Positions 16,460 to 26,513 of a stretch of DNA of 64,000 nt are shown in pieces. Numbering within the stretch: position 1 is the first letter of the stretch; each line of letters starts with the position of its first letter. The position numbers and the translations under genes are program-made. Source of the DNA: Oceanobacillus oncorhynchi (lineage in GTDB: Bacteria; Bacillota; Bacilli; Bacillales; Amphibacillaceae). The DNA lies in NCBI RefSeq assembly GCF_000821065.1, contig NZ_CDGG01000001.1, forward strand, positions 2,914,001-2,978,000. The letters run 5' to 3'. The notes under the pieces were generated by a model. That model was not told the DNA's origin and did no database searches. It saw only the letters and a list, made by a program, of their open reading frames with translations.

Positions 16460-17873
16460 CACTAGCGTTGCATTAATTATGTCTAATAATACGGAATAAT
16501 CCTAATTTTCGGTTTTTCCTGTTTTAAGCCATAAAAAAATCCTTTATAATGAATTGGTCAGGTGAATTTCTGTCCAAATCCAATATAAAGGAAACCACTT
16601 ATGGACAAGAATACACGAAAAAATGCATTTGGTAAATGGATTGCACCAATAAATTTCAAAAAACTTTGCGAACAAGTAACGATTCATCAACAAGATACCT
16701 ATACAAAAAAACTGACGACAGAAGCCTATTTGAAGTTGATGCTTTATGCGCAGGTTCATGAAACAGAAGGACTCCAAGCTCTAAGCGATGCACTTTTAGA
16801 TGCTGATTTTCAGAAAGCGAGCGGAATAGAAAGCATTAGTGCTTCCCAGCTTTCCCGTAAAAATAATGAAATCAATCCTTCTATCTTAGCGACCCTATTT
16901 TTAGATTTGGTTTACCAGATCAAAAGCTATGAAAACAAAGCCATGAAAGGACTCCCTTTAAAGATTATTGATTCCAGTACGCTGCCCCTTAACCTCACCC
17001 GTTATAAGTGGGCTAAGTTTCGAAAAACCAAAGCGGGGGTTAAGTTACATTTGCGATTGGTTTTTATGAACCAGGATACGGTTTATCCGGAAAAAGCTGC
17101 GATAACACCAGCGAAGGAACATGACCGCAATCAATTGGAAATACTGGTGGATGATAAGGAAGCCATGTATGTCTTTGATCGTGGCTATATGGATTACGAG
17201 CGCTTTGACCGAATGACAGACGATGGTTACTTTTTCGTATCCAGACTTAAGAAAAATTCTGTCACACGGAAGGTTTACGCTTTTTCTGTTCCTTCCAACT
17301 CCAACGTGTTATCCGATCAAATGGTTTATATCGGATCCACGCAAAAGCGTTGTGAAAATGTGTTTCGTCTCCTCGAAGTAACCGATACAAAAGGAAATCA
17401 ATTACGATTAATTACCAATCGATTTGATTTAGAATCCGAGGAAATAAGCAACATTTATCGTTCACGCTGGTCAATAGAGCTGTTTTTTAAATGGTTGAAA
17501 CAGCACGTGAAAATCAAACACTTTTTTGGAATGAGTGAAACAGCTTTACAAAATCAAATCTATTTGGCACTTATCACCTATTGTTTACATGTACTCATTC
17601 AATTAGAAACACAGAGTGAGAAGAAATTACTCCGTATTGTTCGCTGGTTAAAGGCAGCTATATGGAAACCGGCTTATCTTTGGCTGCGTCGTTTTGAAAA
17701 GAAAACGGTCCCTTGATAAAGAAATGAGAACAGGAAACCACCAGGAATATTGGCACAAATGTATATATTTACCAAATGGGCAGAAACACCTTTATTAGGT
17801 TGTTGATTTTTTGGCGAAAATTACTGAGAACTATTTAACAGAATATTCTTATTATATTTATGCAACGCTAGTG
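16460..17873 (+). mobile_element. IS4-family insertion sequence with intact ends and 9-bp target duplication
   Basis: 1,414 bp bounded by inverted repeats: left CACTAGCGTTGCAT (from 16460), right ATGCAACGCTAGTG (to 17873), 14 of 14 matching at the tips. The flanking 9 bp ATATGCTAA are duplicated exactly at 16451-16459 and 17874-17882. One intact transposase gene lies inside. The perfect target duplication indicates a simple, fairly recent insertion into intergenic DNA between the VanZ gene and the diguanylate cyclase remnant. Confidence 0.93.
16601..17716 (+). CDS. IS4-family DDE transposase
   Basis: 371 aa. DDE residues are visible: Asp in KIIDSSTLPL near 125, Asp in YVFDRGYMDY near 195, and the Glu of the Y(2)R(3)E(6)K-like motif in YRSRWSIELFFKWLK near 290, the IS4-family signature. 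It cuts and joins the element ends. The gene fills most of the 1.4-kb element and is open throughout, so the element could be active. Confidence 0.93.
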   Translation: MDKNTRKNAFGKWIAPINFKKLCEQVTIHQQDTYTKKLTTEAYLKLMLYAQVHETEGLQALSDALLDADFQKASGIESISASQLSRKNNEINPSILATLFLDLVYQIKSYENKAMKGLPLKIIDSSTLPLNLTRYKWAKFRKTKAGVKLHLRLVFMNQDTVYPEKAAITPAKEHDRNQLEILVDDKEAMYVFDRGYMDYERFDRMTDDGYFFVSRLKKNSVTRKVYAFSVPSNSNVLSDQMVYIGSTQKRCENVFRLLEVTDTKGNQLRLITNRFDLESEEISNIYRSRWSIELFFKWLKQHVKIKHFFGMSETALQNQIYLALITYCLHVLIQLETQSEKKLLRIVRWLKAAIWKPAYLWLRRFEKKTVP

Positions 17874-18048
17874 ATATGCTAATATGAAATAAGAACTAAT
17901 TTGATTAAAATAAACTAAATTATCATTATCTCTGCAGTTTTTAGACGTTAGTGAAAAGCGTGATAGCTTCTTAGTATCTAATGGAATTTTTCATATACGT
18001 TGGACCTGCTTCATGGCAGAAAAAGATAATTAAAGTGTGAGGGCAGCT

Positions 18049-18469
18049 ATGGGACAGAATACAATAACGTTAGATCCAGACGAAAAAAATGCCACCAGTA
18101 TTCCTGAAATTGAAAAGGAATATGCAAGGCTGGATAAGGACTGGCTCTGGTTTCATTATAAATTATCCATTTGGCTGGTGATTTTTACTTTTATTATAGA
18201 ATGCCTTCTCAGCCTTATTATTGTCCGGACGGATTTGCTTAGCACGTCTGTTCCAATCTATATTTGGAGGTTTATTGCCGTACCAAGCATTCTGAATGTG
18301 ATATTCCTCGCGATTGGTACGGCAGTGATGTATTCTAAACGCATTTCGCACCAGGGAAAGAATGGCGGTATATAAAGAGGGAGTAGATATCTCGCAGTGG
18401 TTTGCCAGGGCGGATTTGGCTCTGTATCAAGCAAAAGAAGCAAGAAATGCAATAAGAATTTATTCGTAA
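18049..18469 (+). pseudogene. Remnant of a membrane diguanylate cyclase (central part deleted)
   Basis: The frame from ATG 18049 (about 108 aa) encodes a charged N-terminus and about three hydrophobic helices, then ends at TAA 18373. Overlapping it in the next frame from 18363 is a short sequence, GVDISQWFARADLALYQAKE then ARNAIR, the typical last helix of a GGDEF domain. So the membrane part is joined out of frame to the very end of a c-di-GMP synthase, with most of the GGDEF domain missing, including the active-site motif. The IS element lies about 170 bp upstream but is not inside it. Confidence 0.7.
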
Positions 18470-18556
18470 TGTATAAGGAACTTGCAGGGGAAGTAATTAT
18501 ATTACAAAATTGTAGAATAGCATCGTTTGATATAAGTTCATATTGGGGGATTTATA

Positions 18557-19459
18557 ATGAAGCAGTATTTAGCATTTGATATAGGCGGTACGGAAATAAA
18601 ATATGGCATATTAAATGAACAGGGAGATATATTAGAAGTAGAATTATTCTCTTCAAAAAATACAAACGGTAACTTTGTACTGGACAAGATTGTAGAGATT
18701 GCCTCTTCTAAATACAACGAAATCAATGGGCTGGCAATCAGCGCTCCAGGCTTTATTGATGCGGAAAGCGGCTACATTGAAAATGGTGGAGCATATAGAG
18801 ATTTTGATCATTTCAATATGAAATCCTATCTGGATGAAAAGCTGTCTATTCCTGTTACGATTGAAAATGATGTTAATTGCGTGGCTTATGCAGAAAAATG
18901 GCTGGGGAATGCTCGGGAGGATACCGATTTTGTTTGTATGACCATTGGCACCGGCATCGGAGGAGCCTTATTTCTTAATAATCAGTTATATAGAGGTGTC
19001 TCGCACCGCGCAGGTGAATTTGGATATATGAAAACCAGCCCGGACAAAACACCGAACCTTTTCAGTAATTCCTTAAATCTTAAAGCTACGATGGCAGTTA
19101 TACGAAAACAATTTTCATCTGTAAAAGAAATTCCGCTAAGCCAAGTAACTGGAGAAGCGGTGTTTCAAGCCTTTGATGAGGGCGATGCAGACGCAATAGA
19201 AATTATATCCACGTTTTATGATCATATTGCGAATTTAATATATCATATTTTTTATATTATTAATCCAGCAAAAATATTAATAGGAGGAGGAATTTCTAAT
19301 CGTGATTCGTTTATTAGTGAATTAAAATCACAGTTAAAAGCATATGAATTAAATGAGGATTGGTTAGAAATCAACACCTGTTATTTTAAAAATCACTCAG
19401 GGATGGTAGGTGCTACATATCACCACCTGCTGAAAACAGGAAATTTGCTGAATGGGTGA
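18557..19459 (+). CDS. ROK-family sugar kinase
   Basis: 300 aa, actin-like ATPase fold. N-terminal phosphate loop FDIGGTEIKYGI, the catalytic END motif (VTIENDVNCVAYAE; Asp as base), GTGIGGAL, and C-terminal adenosine motif LIGGGIS. The Cys-rich zinc site common in ROK glucokinases and repressors (CxCGxxGC) is absent, as in the subgroup of beta-glucoside and N-acetylmannosamine kinases; no HTH is present, so it is an enzyme and not a repressor. Sugar substrate unknown. Start ATG 18557 after GGGGGAT. Confidence 0.88.
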   Translation: MKQYLAFDIGGTEIKYGILNEQGDILEVELFSSKNTNGNFVLDKIVEIASSKYNEINGLAISAPGFIDAESGYIENGGAYRDFDHFNMKSYLDEKLSIPVTIENDVNCVAYAEKWLGNAREDTDFVCMTIGTGIGGALFLNNQLYRGVSHRAGEFGYMKTSPDKTPNLFSNSLNLKATMAVIRKQFSSVKEIPLSQVTGEAVFQAFDEGDADAIEIISTFYDHIANLIYHIFYIINPAKILIGGGISNRDSFISELKSQLKAYELNEDWLEINTCYFKNHSGMVGATYHHLLKTGNLLNG

Positions 19460-19467
19460 TGGGAGCT

Positions 19468-19513
19468 GCCTTTTTGTATTTAATGCCTTCTAAAAAGAAG
19501 GATACAAAAAGGC
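19468..19513 (+). terminator. Inverted repeat after the ROK kinase gene
   Basis: Perfect 12-bp arms GCCTTTTTGTAT / ATACAAAAAGGC with an inner CCTTCT/AGAAGG stem. T-tract after it is poor (TTCTCATTG), so it may act in either direction or be weak. Confidence 0.55.
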
Positions 19514-19534
19514 TTCTCATTGAAAGTTAAATGG

Positions 19535-19558
19535 TTATATGTTAATATGTTCATATAA
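19535..19558 (+). promoter_or_regulatory. Candidate CzrA-type operator
   Basis: TTATATG-N10-CATATAA with an inner TGTTCATAT half, similar to the ArsR/SmtB-type 12-2-12 operators of zinc regulators. It lies 45 bp before the ArsR-family gene, consistent with autoregulation. Confidence 0.55.
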
Positions 19559-19603
19559 GCAAATTAATAAATAACAACAGTTAAAAGGGAGGCCAATAAA
19601 ACA

Positions 19604-19927
19604 ATGGAAGAGCTGGAGTTTGAAAATAGTCCTTCTAAGGAAATCGATGAAGAAACATTATTTATCGTTACACAGACCTTTAAAGCATTAGGAGACCCGA
19701 CAAGAGTCCGAATTCTTCATCTGCTTTTTCAAAAAGAATGTTCCGTTAATGAAATTGCAGATACGTTGGATATCAGGCAATCGACCGTATCTCATCAATT
19801 GCGATTTTTGAAGAATCTTCGGCTTGTGAAATATCGCCGGGCAGGAACCACGCTTTACTATTCTCATGATGATGAGCACGTTATGCTGATATTAAAACAA
19901 ATGATAGACCATGCTTGTCATAGTTAG
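19604..19927 (+). CDS. czrA: CzrA/SmtB-type metal-responsive repressor
   Basis: 107-aa ArsR-family dimeric repressor. Winged-helix segment [20 protein letters not shown] in the centre. The C-terminal helix keeps the alpha5 Zn(II)/Co(II) site: Asp90, His92 and, from the other subunit, His103 and His106, the spacing known for CzrA. No Cys site of the ArsR or CadC type. The next gene is the matching CDF zinc exporter, so it very probably derepresses zinc efflux. Ribosome site GGGAGG, start ATG 19604. Confidence 0.9.
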   Translation: MEELEFENSPSKEIDEETLFIVTQTFKALGDPTRVRILHLLFQKECSVNEIADTLDIRQSTVSHQLRFLKNLRLVKYRRAGTTLYYSHDDEHVMLILKQMIDHACHS

Positions 19928-20112
19928 TATCAAAACCATTGATGTTATAAAAGTAATCGTTTTAATATTTGTATATGATTACATACTAACCTAATGATGA
20001 AAAGATATATCCAAAAAAATAGCGGTGCTTCTTAAATTAGAAGGCAGGCGGAAGATTTCTGCAAGCGAACTATATGCGTATATATGAATATAAACATAAA
20101 GGAGGTTTTAGC

Positions 20113-21072
20113 ATGGGACACGATCATCACAGCCATGATCATACACATGGTGCAAACAAAAAGACGCTGCTGATTAGTTTTCTTGTTATCACGGCGTTTA
20201 TGGTTATAGAAGTTATTGGAGGTTTGCTGACAAACAGCTTAGCTCTTTTAGCCGATGCGGGACATATGCTGAGTGATTCCATCTCTTTATTAATTGCATT
20301 AATTGCTTTTAAATTGGGAGAAAGAGCTGCCAATTACGGGAAGACATATGGATACAAGCGCTTTGAAATACTGGCAGCGGTCATCAATGGTGCCACATTA
20401 CTTATTGTATCCATCTATATTTTTTATGAAGGTTATCAGCGATTGTTTGATCCGCCGGAAGTAGCTTCCACGGGAATGTTAATCATTGCTGTTATTGGTT
20501 TGCTTGTCAATATTATTGTAGCATTTATCATGCTGCGCGGCGGAGATACAGAAAATAATTTGAATATGCGAGCTGCGTTCCTTCATGTTTTAGGTGATTT
20601 ATTAGGATCAGTAGGTGCGATTATTGCAGCACTTCTTATCATTTTCTTTCAATGGACTTGGGCAGATACGGTGGCAAGTGTGCTGGTAGCATTGCTTATT
20701 TTAGTAAGCGGCTGGCGGGTAACGAAAGCCTCTATCCATGTATTGATGGAAGGGACCCCTGCCAACGTGAATTTAGAAAATGTCGTTCAAAAGATGAGTG
20801 ATATAGATGGTGTCGAGGGAATTCATGACCTGCATGTATGGAGTGTAACCAGCGGACAGAATGTGCTTTCCTGCCATATTATTGTCGATGGCCAGATGAC
20901 TGTGGAAGAAAGTCAGCAGCTGCTCCGGAAAATTGAGCATGAATTGGAGCAAGAGAATATCGGTCATGTCACGATTCAAGTAGAAACAGGGGAGCATCCT
21001 CATGAAGATACAATTATGTGTCAGGCAGAGTATGTGATGGAAGAGCATCACCATCATGGGCATAGTCATTGA
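20113..21072 (+). CDS. czcD: Zn(II)/Co(II)/Cd(II) cation-diffusion-facilitator exporter CzcD
   Basis: 319 aa. His-rich N-terminus (GHDHHSHDHTHG) and C-terminus (EEHHHHGHSH), six membrane helices, with the transport-site motifs ALLADAGHMLSDS (TM2) and HVLGDLLGS (TM5), and a C-terminal cytoplasmic ferredoxin-like domain (about 210-300). It exchanges zinc for protons. I start at ATG 20113 after AAAGGAGG; the in-frame ATG 20074 has none. It is controlled by the repressor upstream and closed by a terminator. Confidence 0.94.
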   Translation: MGHDHHSHDHTHGANKKTLLISFLVITAFMVIEVIGGLLTNSLALLADAGHMLSDSISLLIALIAFKLGERAANYGKTYGYKRFEILAAVINGATLLIVSIYIFYEGYQRLFDPPEVASTGMLIIAVIGLLVNIIVAFIMLRGGDTENNLNMRAAFLHVLGDLLGSVGAIIAALLIIFFQWTWADTVASVLVALLILVSGWRVTKASIHVLMEGTPANVNLENVVQKMSDIDGVEGIHDLHVWSVTSGQNVLSCHIIVDGQMTVEESQQLLRKIEHELEQENIGHVTIQVETGEHPHEDTIMCQAEYVMEEHHHHGHSH

Positions 21073-21105
21073 TTCAGCAGGCCAGGGTGCAAATCTAAGA
21101 GTTTT

Positions 21106-21146
21106 AAAATAGAGACTTCACAGGAAGAATGGAAGTCTCTATTTTT
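21106..21146 (+). terminator. Intrinsic terminator after czcD
   Basis: AAAATAGAGACTTC / GAAGTCTCTATTTT stem (14 bp, 12-nt loop) with a T5 tail. Confidence 0.88.
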
Positions 21147-21308
21147 GTTTGCAGTAATGGATGGACTATGAAATTTTAGAGTATATGTTAAAACAACTTT
21201 AATTCATTCTCACTTTGTAAGAATACAACGAAAAACTTTTTTTATTTTCTTAGAAAAATTGTACTTATTAAAAAAACTCTTATTAACGCGGTAAAGCTGA
21301 GGTAACAC

Positions 21309-21355
21309 TTGACTAAAAATCTTTTTCACTATATAATTCAATTAAACGATTGAAT
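21309..21355 (+). promoter_or_regulatory. Promoter and operator of the ArsR-rhodanese gene
   Basis: -35 TTGACT (21309-21314), 17-bp spacer, -10 TATAAT (21332-21337). An inverted repeat ATTCAAT-N6-ATTGAAT (21336-21355) begins in the -10, so a bound repressor would block initiation. The ATTCAAT half recurs in the next promoter at 22291-22304. Confidence 0.75.
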
Positions 21356-21449
21356 AGTTGATATGGTGAAATTTACATTAATACTTGGCTGTATCATTCT
21401 ATTTTAATCTAATATCAATTTAAATACACTTCATGAAAAGGTGATGAGT

Positions 21450-22121
21450 ATGAGGGAATCTCTATTATCTGCAACAGAATATAAAGATCAATTATATAAA
21501 CAGTTATCAAGAATTGGGAAAAGCCTTTCTAGTGATAAACGTCTTGAATTATTAAGTTTATTAACACATGGACCAAAAACAGTGGAAAAACTGGCTGAAC
21601 TTTCCGGGATGGCCATTGCAAATGTGTCCCGTCATCTTCAAGTTCTAAATGATTCTAAATTAGTAAAGTTTACAAAAAAAGGGACTTATGCATACTACTC
21701 ACTTTCCGATGACTCCGTTGCTGATTTTTTAAATTCTTTATGGAAGATTAGTGAAAATCATCTTTCTGATATTAATCAAATAAAAAGGGATTTTTTAGAG
21801 AATATTGATGATGTTAACGTACTTACGTTGGAAGAGTTATATGAAAAATTAGAAAAAGATAATATTACACTTTTAGATTTAAGAACAGAAGAAGAATTTA
21901 ATTACAGGCATATTGAAGGGGCTATTTCTGTACCAGAGGATCGTTTAGATGTATATCTTCAAAAATTACCAAAGGATAATGAAATTATTGTATACTGCCG
22001 GGGGAAATTTTGTGCAGCTTCTGCTATGGCGGCACAAAAGCTAAAGGAAAATGGCTTTACAGCTTTCAGTATGGAAGACAGTGTTTATGAATGGGATAAA
22101 TATTTAAACGTAAGTCATTAG
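21450..22121 (+). CDS. ArsR-family regulator fused to a rhodanese domain
   Basis: 223 aa. Residues 15-95 form an ArsR winged helix (LAELSGMAIANVSRHLQVL); residues 120-220 form a rhodanese domain with LLDLRTEEEF and the active-site loop YCRGKFCAAS, which has two cysteines. The HTH part has no Cys or obvious metal site, so the rhodanese Cys pair is the likely sensor of persulfide, sulfur transfer or oxidation (inference). Start: ATG 21450, spaced 5 nt from AAGGTGA; upstream in-frame GTG 21441 and ATG 21444 fall inside that site. Its operator motif also precedes the thioredoxin-reductase-like gene. Confidence 0.85.
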   Translation: MRESLLSATEYKDQLYKQLSRIGKSLSSDKRLELLSLLTHGPKTVEKLAELSGMAIANVSRHLQVLNDSKLVKFTKKGTYAYYSLSDDSVADFLNSLWKISENHLSDINQIKRDFLENIDDVNVLTLEELYEKLEKDNITLLDLRTEEEFNYRHIEGAISVPEDRLDVYLQKLPKDNEIIVYCRGKFCAASAMAAQKLKENGFTAFSMEDSVYEWDKYLNVSH

Positions 22122-22151
22122 AAATAATTATTTTACGTTAATTAATAAGAT

Positions 22152-22176
22152 AGAAGCTGCCATCTTGGCAGCTTCT
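22152..22176 (+). terminator. Hairpin after the ArsR-rhodanese gene
   Basis: AGAAGCTGCCA / TGGCAGCTTCT with a 3-nt loop; followed by A-rich rather than T-rich sequence, so termination may be weak on the + strand. Confidence 0.55.
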
Positions 22177-22258
22177 AAAAAATAACATTAATTCAATTTA
22201 TTGCAGGATTAGTTTTAGTTGTCAGCACAGTGTTATTTTACTAAATAAAGCAATCATG

Positions 22259-22304
22259 TTGACAGTATATTTTTTTATTTTATATTTAATTATTCAATTG
22301 AATA
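22259..22304 (+). promoter_or_regulatory. Promoter and operator of the second trxB-like gene
   Basis: -35 TTGACA (22259-22264), 16-bp spacer, -10 TATATT (22281-22286), then the perfect palindrome TATTCAATTGAATA (22291-22304). The palindrome uses the same ATTCAAT/ATTGAAT halves as the ArsR-rhodanese operator, pointing to control by that protein. Confidence 0.7.
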
Positions 22305-22403
22305 TAAAATAAACGAGAGATTTTATTTAGGAAACATTCATAGGAGTGCCTCTCTAGAAAGAGGGGAGGAATGAACTTATTTTTTATTTAAGGAGGAAAT
22401 TAA

Positions 22404-23363
<960 letters not shown>

Positions 23364-23379
23364 ATCATTAAAAATAAAA

Positions 23380-23430
23380 AATAGGGGTGCTGCATAATCA
23401 GTTAATTGATTATGCAGCACCCCTATTTTG
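23380..23430. terminator. Strong hairpin terminator
   Basis: A 21-bp stem beginning AATAGGGGTGCTGC with a 6-nt loop and TTTT after it. One of the most stable hairpins in the window. Confidence 0.88.
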
Positions 23431-23747
23431 ATTATAAAAAGAATCACCCAAGATAAATACGTTGGAACGGTTCCCTCTGTAAATTTAGGTTTTGTTTTGA
23501 AAGTGGGTATGGATAAATTAACTAACCTAAATTAAAGAGGTATTTTTTATGTTTGAAACCTTTTCACAGAATATTTCACAGTAACTACACGCATTTGAGT
23601 TTACTTATTTTATTGCAGACATTTTGCTGAAACTAAAAAAATTAGACCCGTTTTATTATGAAAAGTTATTTTAAATCCTTTCATCAAATTTTCACATTAA
23701 ACAAGTACGATAGGAAAGGAGAGCGTTTGAAATGGAGGAGTATCTGA
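23431..23747. other. Gene-free stretch, 317 bp
   Basis: AT-rich; no frame with a ribosome site and no strong repeat. It must contain the promoter of the membrane protein/ccdA/redoxin/two-component run, but no convincing -35/-10 pair stands out. Confidence 0.4.
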
Positions 23748-24404
23748 ATGGTGATAGCAAGTAAATTAATTGCGGCAGGAATCATTGCTGCCAGCTTTTT
23801 GGTAGGGTGCCTTTCATTTTATATCATGAGTAACCTGCCTATAAAAATGAAGAAAAAGCATATAGCAGAAATCGTATCCCAACTAATTAATTTTGTTCTC
23901 TTTATGTGGGCAGGGAAAATCATACTAAATCTTTCCAGTTTCCTGTCTGATCCATTAACAATACTGGCTTATCCTGCTAATTCAATGGCTTTTTATTTTG
24001 CAGTGTTTGCAAGTATTATTATGCTGATTTATAAGGATAAACAAAAGAAATTGGATTTGTGTCCTTTTATGGAATCCTTTGTACATGTATTTTTAGTTGC
24101 TTCTTTTTTATACGAATTTCTTGAAATTATTTTAAAAGATAATGTATATGCATTCGGATACTTATTACTGCTCTCTGTTCTAATAATTTTATACTTTTTC
24201 CTCAGGGAACGGATTCAAATAAAATTATTGTTGCTTATTATCCTGGGCAGCTGGTCGCTCGGTATAATAACCTTATCTTTCATGCAGCCTTTCGTAACGG
24301 TTTTTGGTTATATGATGGACCCATGGTTTATTAGTATCTTTTTTATTATTGTTTTAGCATTATCCAATTTATTCTATAAAACAAAGCGAGGGTTTAAACA
24401 ATGA
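23748..24404 (+). CDS. Polytopic membrane protein of unknown family, partner of CcdA
   Basis: 218 aa with six or seven predicted hydrophobic helices and few charged loops. I do not recognise a family. Cys residues occur at about 21 (in helix 1) and about 105 (KLDLCPFMES), the second beside a loop, so a thiol role is possible. Its TGA overlaps the ccdA ATG by 4 bp (ATGA), which strongly implies joint translation and a shared job in extracytoplasmic thiol reduction. Start ATG 23748 with GGAGGAG. Confidence 0.6.
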   Translation: MVIASKLIAAGIIAASFLVGCLSFYIMSNLPIKMKKKHIAEIVSQLINFVLFMWAGKIILNLSSFLSDPLTILAYPANSMAFYFAVFASIIMLIYKDKQKKLDLCPFMESFVHVFLVASFLYEFLEIILKDNVYAFGYLLLLSVLIILYFFLRERIQIKLLLLIILGSWSLGIITLSFMQPFVTVFGYMMDPWFISIFFIIVLALSNLFYKTKRGFKQ

Positions 24405-25159
24405 GTATGATTGAAGCAGATACAATGCTGCTTACTGGTATGTTTTTAGCAATGGGGGCAGGCGTATTATCTTTTTTATCCCCCTGTGTATTACCGATTT
24501 TTCCAGCCTATATGTCATACATAACTGGAATTAGTGTAAAAGAGTTACAGGGAAACAAGAATGTTCAAATTCTTCGTCAACTATTTGCTCATTCTTTGCT
24601 TTTTTTATTAGGAGTTTCGCTGGTGTTCATTAGTTTGGGAGCAGGAGCTTCTCTTCTGGGACAATGGGTACAGAATTTGCTGTTTGGAGATTCGGGATTA
24701 TTTATACAAAGAATAGCAGGTATTTTTATTATCATTATGGGTTTATTTATAGCAGGATGGATAAATATACCTTTTTTAATGAGAGAGCATCGTTTTCATT
24801 CAAGAAAAAAACAAGCGGGATATGTCGGCACATTTTTTGTAGGGTTAGGTTTTGCTGCCGGTTGGACACCCTGTATTGGGCCGATTTTTGGGTCTATATT
24901 ATTTTTAGCTGCAAGCAATCCTGGTCAGGGAATATTCTACACTTTTTTATATGTTATCGGTTTTGCAATTCCATTTCTTGTTCTGACCTTGTTTATAGGA
25001 AAAACAAGGTGGATTGTCCGGCATAGTAATATCATTATGAAAATTGGAGCAATAATGATGATTATCATGGGTATTGTTTTGTTCTTTGGATGGATGCCTT
25101 TTATTTCAGGTTTTTTACTTGATTTGGTAGAGGATACTTGGTTGTCTAGGTTAGGCTAA
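24401..25159 (+). CDS. ccdA: CcdA-type transmembrane thiol-electron carrier
   Basis: 252 aa, six membrane helices. Both conserved cysteines are present: SFLSPCVLPIFPAY in helix 1 and AGWTPCIGPIFGS in helix 4. CcdA moves electrons from cytosolic thioredoxin to extracytoplasmic thioredoxin-like proteins, for cytochrome c maturation or spore functions. The following gene encodes such an extracytoplasmic redoxin, and a membrane protein overlaps upstream. Confidence 0.92.
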   Translation: MSMIEADTMLLTGMFLAMGAGVLSFLSPCVLPIFPAYMSYITGISVKELQGNKNVQILRQLFAHSLLFLLGVSLVFISLGAGASLLGQWVQNLLFGDSGLFIQRIAGIFIIIMGLFIAGWINIPFLMREHRFHSRKKQAGYVGTFFVGLGFAAGWTPCIGPIFGSILFLAASNPGQGIFYTFLYVIGFAIPFLVLTLFIGKTRWIVRHSNIIMKIGAIMMIIMGIVLFFGWMPFISGFLLDLVEDTWLSRLG

Positions 25160-25175
25160 GAGGAGGAGCGTTGTA

Positions 25176-25796
25176 ATGAAAAAATGGATTTTCACTATGA
25201 TTATTGTAGGAATGATTGGGTGGGCACTGTATGATTTTATAGATTCCAGCAGACAATCCACGGATGAATTTGTGCCTGTAGAAGAGAATAGCAGTGTAGA
25301 GGAAGACGTGAGAGAGCAATTAGAAGCAGCAGATAATGAAGAGGGGGACTCGGCGGCAGGAGAAAACACGGAAGTCGGTCTGGAGGTTGGAAATATGGCA
25401 CCAGATTTTGAACTCCAGACGCTGGCAGGTGAAACAGTGAAGTTATCTGATTACCGAGGGAAAAAAGTAATGATTAATTTCTGGGCGACGTGGTGTCCGC
25501 CATGCAGAGCGGAAATGCCGGATATGGAAGCCTTTTATCAGGACAAGGATATTGTTATTTTAGCAGTTAATTTAACAGAGACAGAAAATAATCTGCAGCA
25601 GGTGCAGGATTTTGTAAATGAATACGAATTAACGTTTCCAATTTTACTGGATGAGAAAATAGAAGTCGCCGAACAATATATGATTCAACCAATACCCACA
25701 TCATATATGATAAACTCAAATGGAGTAGTGGCATTTAAAGCCTTTGGTTCTTTGAACTATGATTTTATGGTTCAAGAGTTTGAGAAAATGAAGTAA
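25176..25796 (+). CDS. Membrane-anchored thioredoxin-like protein (ResA/TlpA family)
   Basis: 206 aa. N-terminal single anchor (MKKWIFTMIIVGMIGW), acidic linker rich in Glu/Asp/Ser (about 25-70), then a TlpA-like domain with WCPPC (FWATWCPPCRAEMP near 105) and cis-Pro in QPIPTSY. Cys-Pro-Pro-Cys differs from the CEPC of B. subtilis ResA. It should receive electrons from CcdA and reduce partners outside the membrane. The long acidic linker fits a salt-adapted organism. Start ATG 25176 after GAGGAGG. Confidence 0.87.
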   Translation: MKKWIFTMIIVGMIGWALYDFIDSSRQSTDEFVPVEENSSVEEDVREQLEAADNEEGDSAAGENTEVGLEVGNMAPDFELQTLAGETVKLSDYRGKKVMINFWATWCPPCRAEMPDMEAFYQDKDIVILAVNLTETENNLQQVQDFVNEYELTFPILLDEKIEVAEQYMIQPIPTSYMINSNGVVAFKAFGSLNYDFMVQEFEKMK

Positions 25797-25829
25797 TTTT
25801 TTATAAAAGATTAGAAAGAAGGAATGGGG

Positions 25830-26513
25830 ATGAAGCAGACAGTATTAGTTGTTGAGGATGACAAAATGATACGTGAACTTATCCGTATTTATCTACAAAA
25901 AGCGGATTATGAAGTTTTTACAGCTGCAGACGGAGAAGAGGCAAAAGCGGTTTTTTTAACGGAACATCCTTGTCTTATTATTCTAGATCTTATGCTTCCA
26001 AAGTTAAGCGGCGAAGAATTCTGTTTGTGGATTCGTGAACAAGAACGTAATGAGGTTTCTATTATTATGCTTTCAGCCAAATCACGTACAGAAGATAAGA
26101 TTAATGGGTTAAAGATGGGAGCAGACGATTATTTAGTAAAACCTTTTGACCCGGATGAGCTTCTTGCTCATATAGAAGCAGTTCTTCGCCGTACAGGACA
26201 GTTTTGCCAAAAAATTGCTTACAATGGGCTTTGTATTAAGCCTCGAAAAGGGGAAGTATTGTTATTTAATACGCAATTAGAGTTAACCAAGCATGAATTT
26301 CATCTTTTGTACTATTTTATGGAAAATCCTAATATAGTGATTTCCAGGGAAAGTTTAATGGAGCAATTATATCCTTATGCAGATAAATTAGTATCCGACC
26401 GAACCATTGATGCCCACATCAAAAAGTTGCGTAAAAAAATTGAAGAGAATCCTGCATCTCCAAAGCGTATTATGACAGTTCGAGGAATGGGGTATAAATT
26501 TGTTACAGAATAA
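25830..26513 (+). CDS. OmpR/PhoB-family response regulator
   Basis: 227 aa. Receiver domain with phospho-accepting Asp in LIILDLMLPKLSG (about 53) and Lys in VKPFDPDELLAH; C-terminal winged helix (about 130-225) ending MTVRGMGYKFV. ATG 25830 is 7 nt from AGAAGGA and preferred over ATG 25824. It overlaps the kinase gene by 14 bp. Being directly behind ccdA and the redoxin gene, it may control them or respond to envelope thiol stress (inference). Confidence 0.92.
   Translation: MKQTVLVVEDDKMIRELIRIYLQKADYEVFTAADGEEAKAVFLTEHPCLIILDLMLPKLSGEEFCLWIREQERNEVSIIMLSAKSRTEDKINGLKMGADDYLVKPFDPDELLAHIEAVLRRTGQFCQKIAYNGLCIKPRKGEVLLFNTQLELTKHEFHLLYYFMENPNIVISRESLMEQLYPYADKLVSDRTIDAHIKKLRKKIEENPASPKRIMTVRGMGYKFVTE

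Noticed and set aside
16544-16777. 77-codon minus-strand frame at the start of the insertion sequence
   Set aside because: Antisense to the transposase start and crossing its promoter; no supporting signal.
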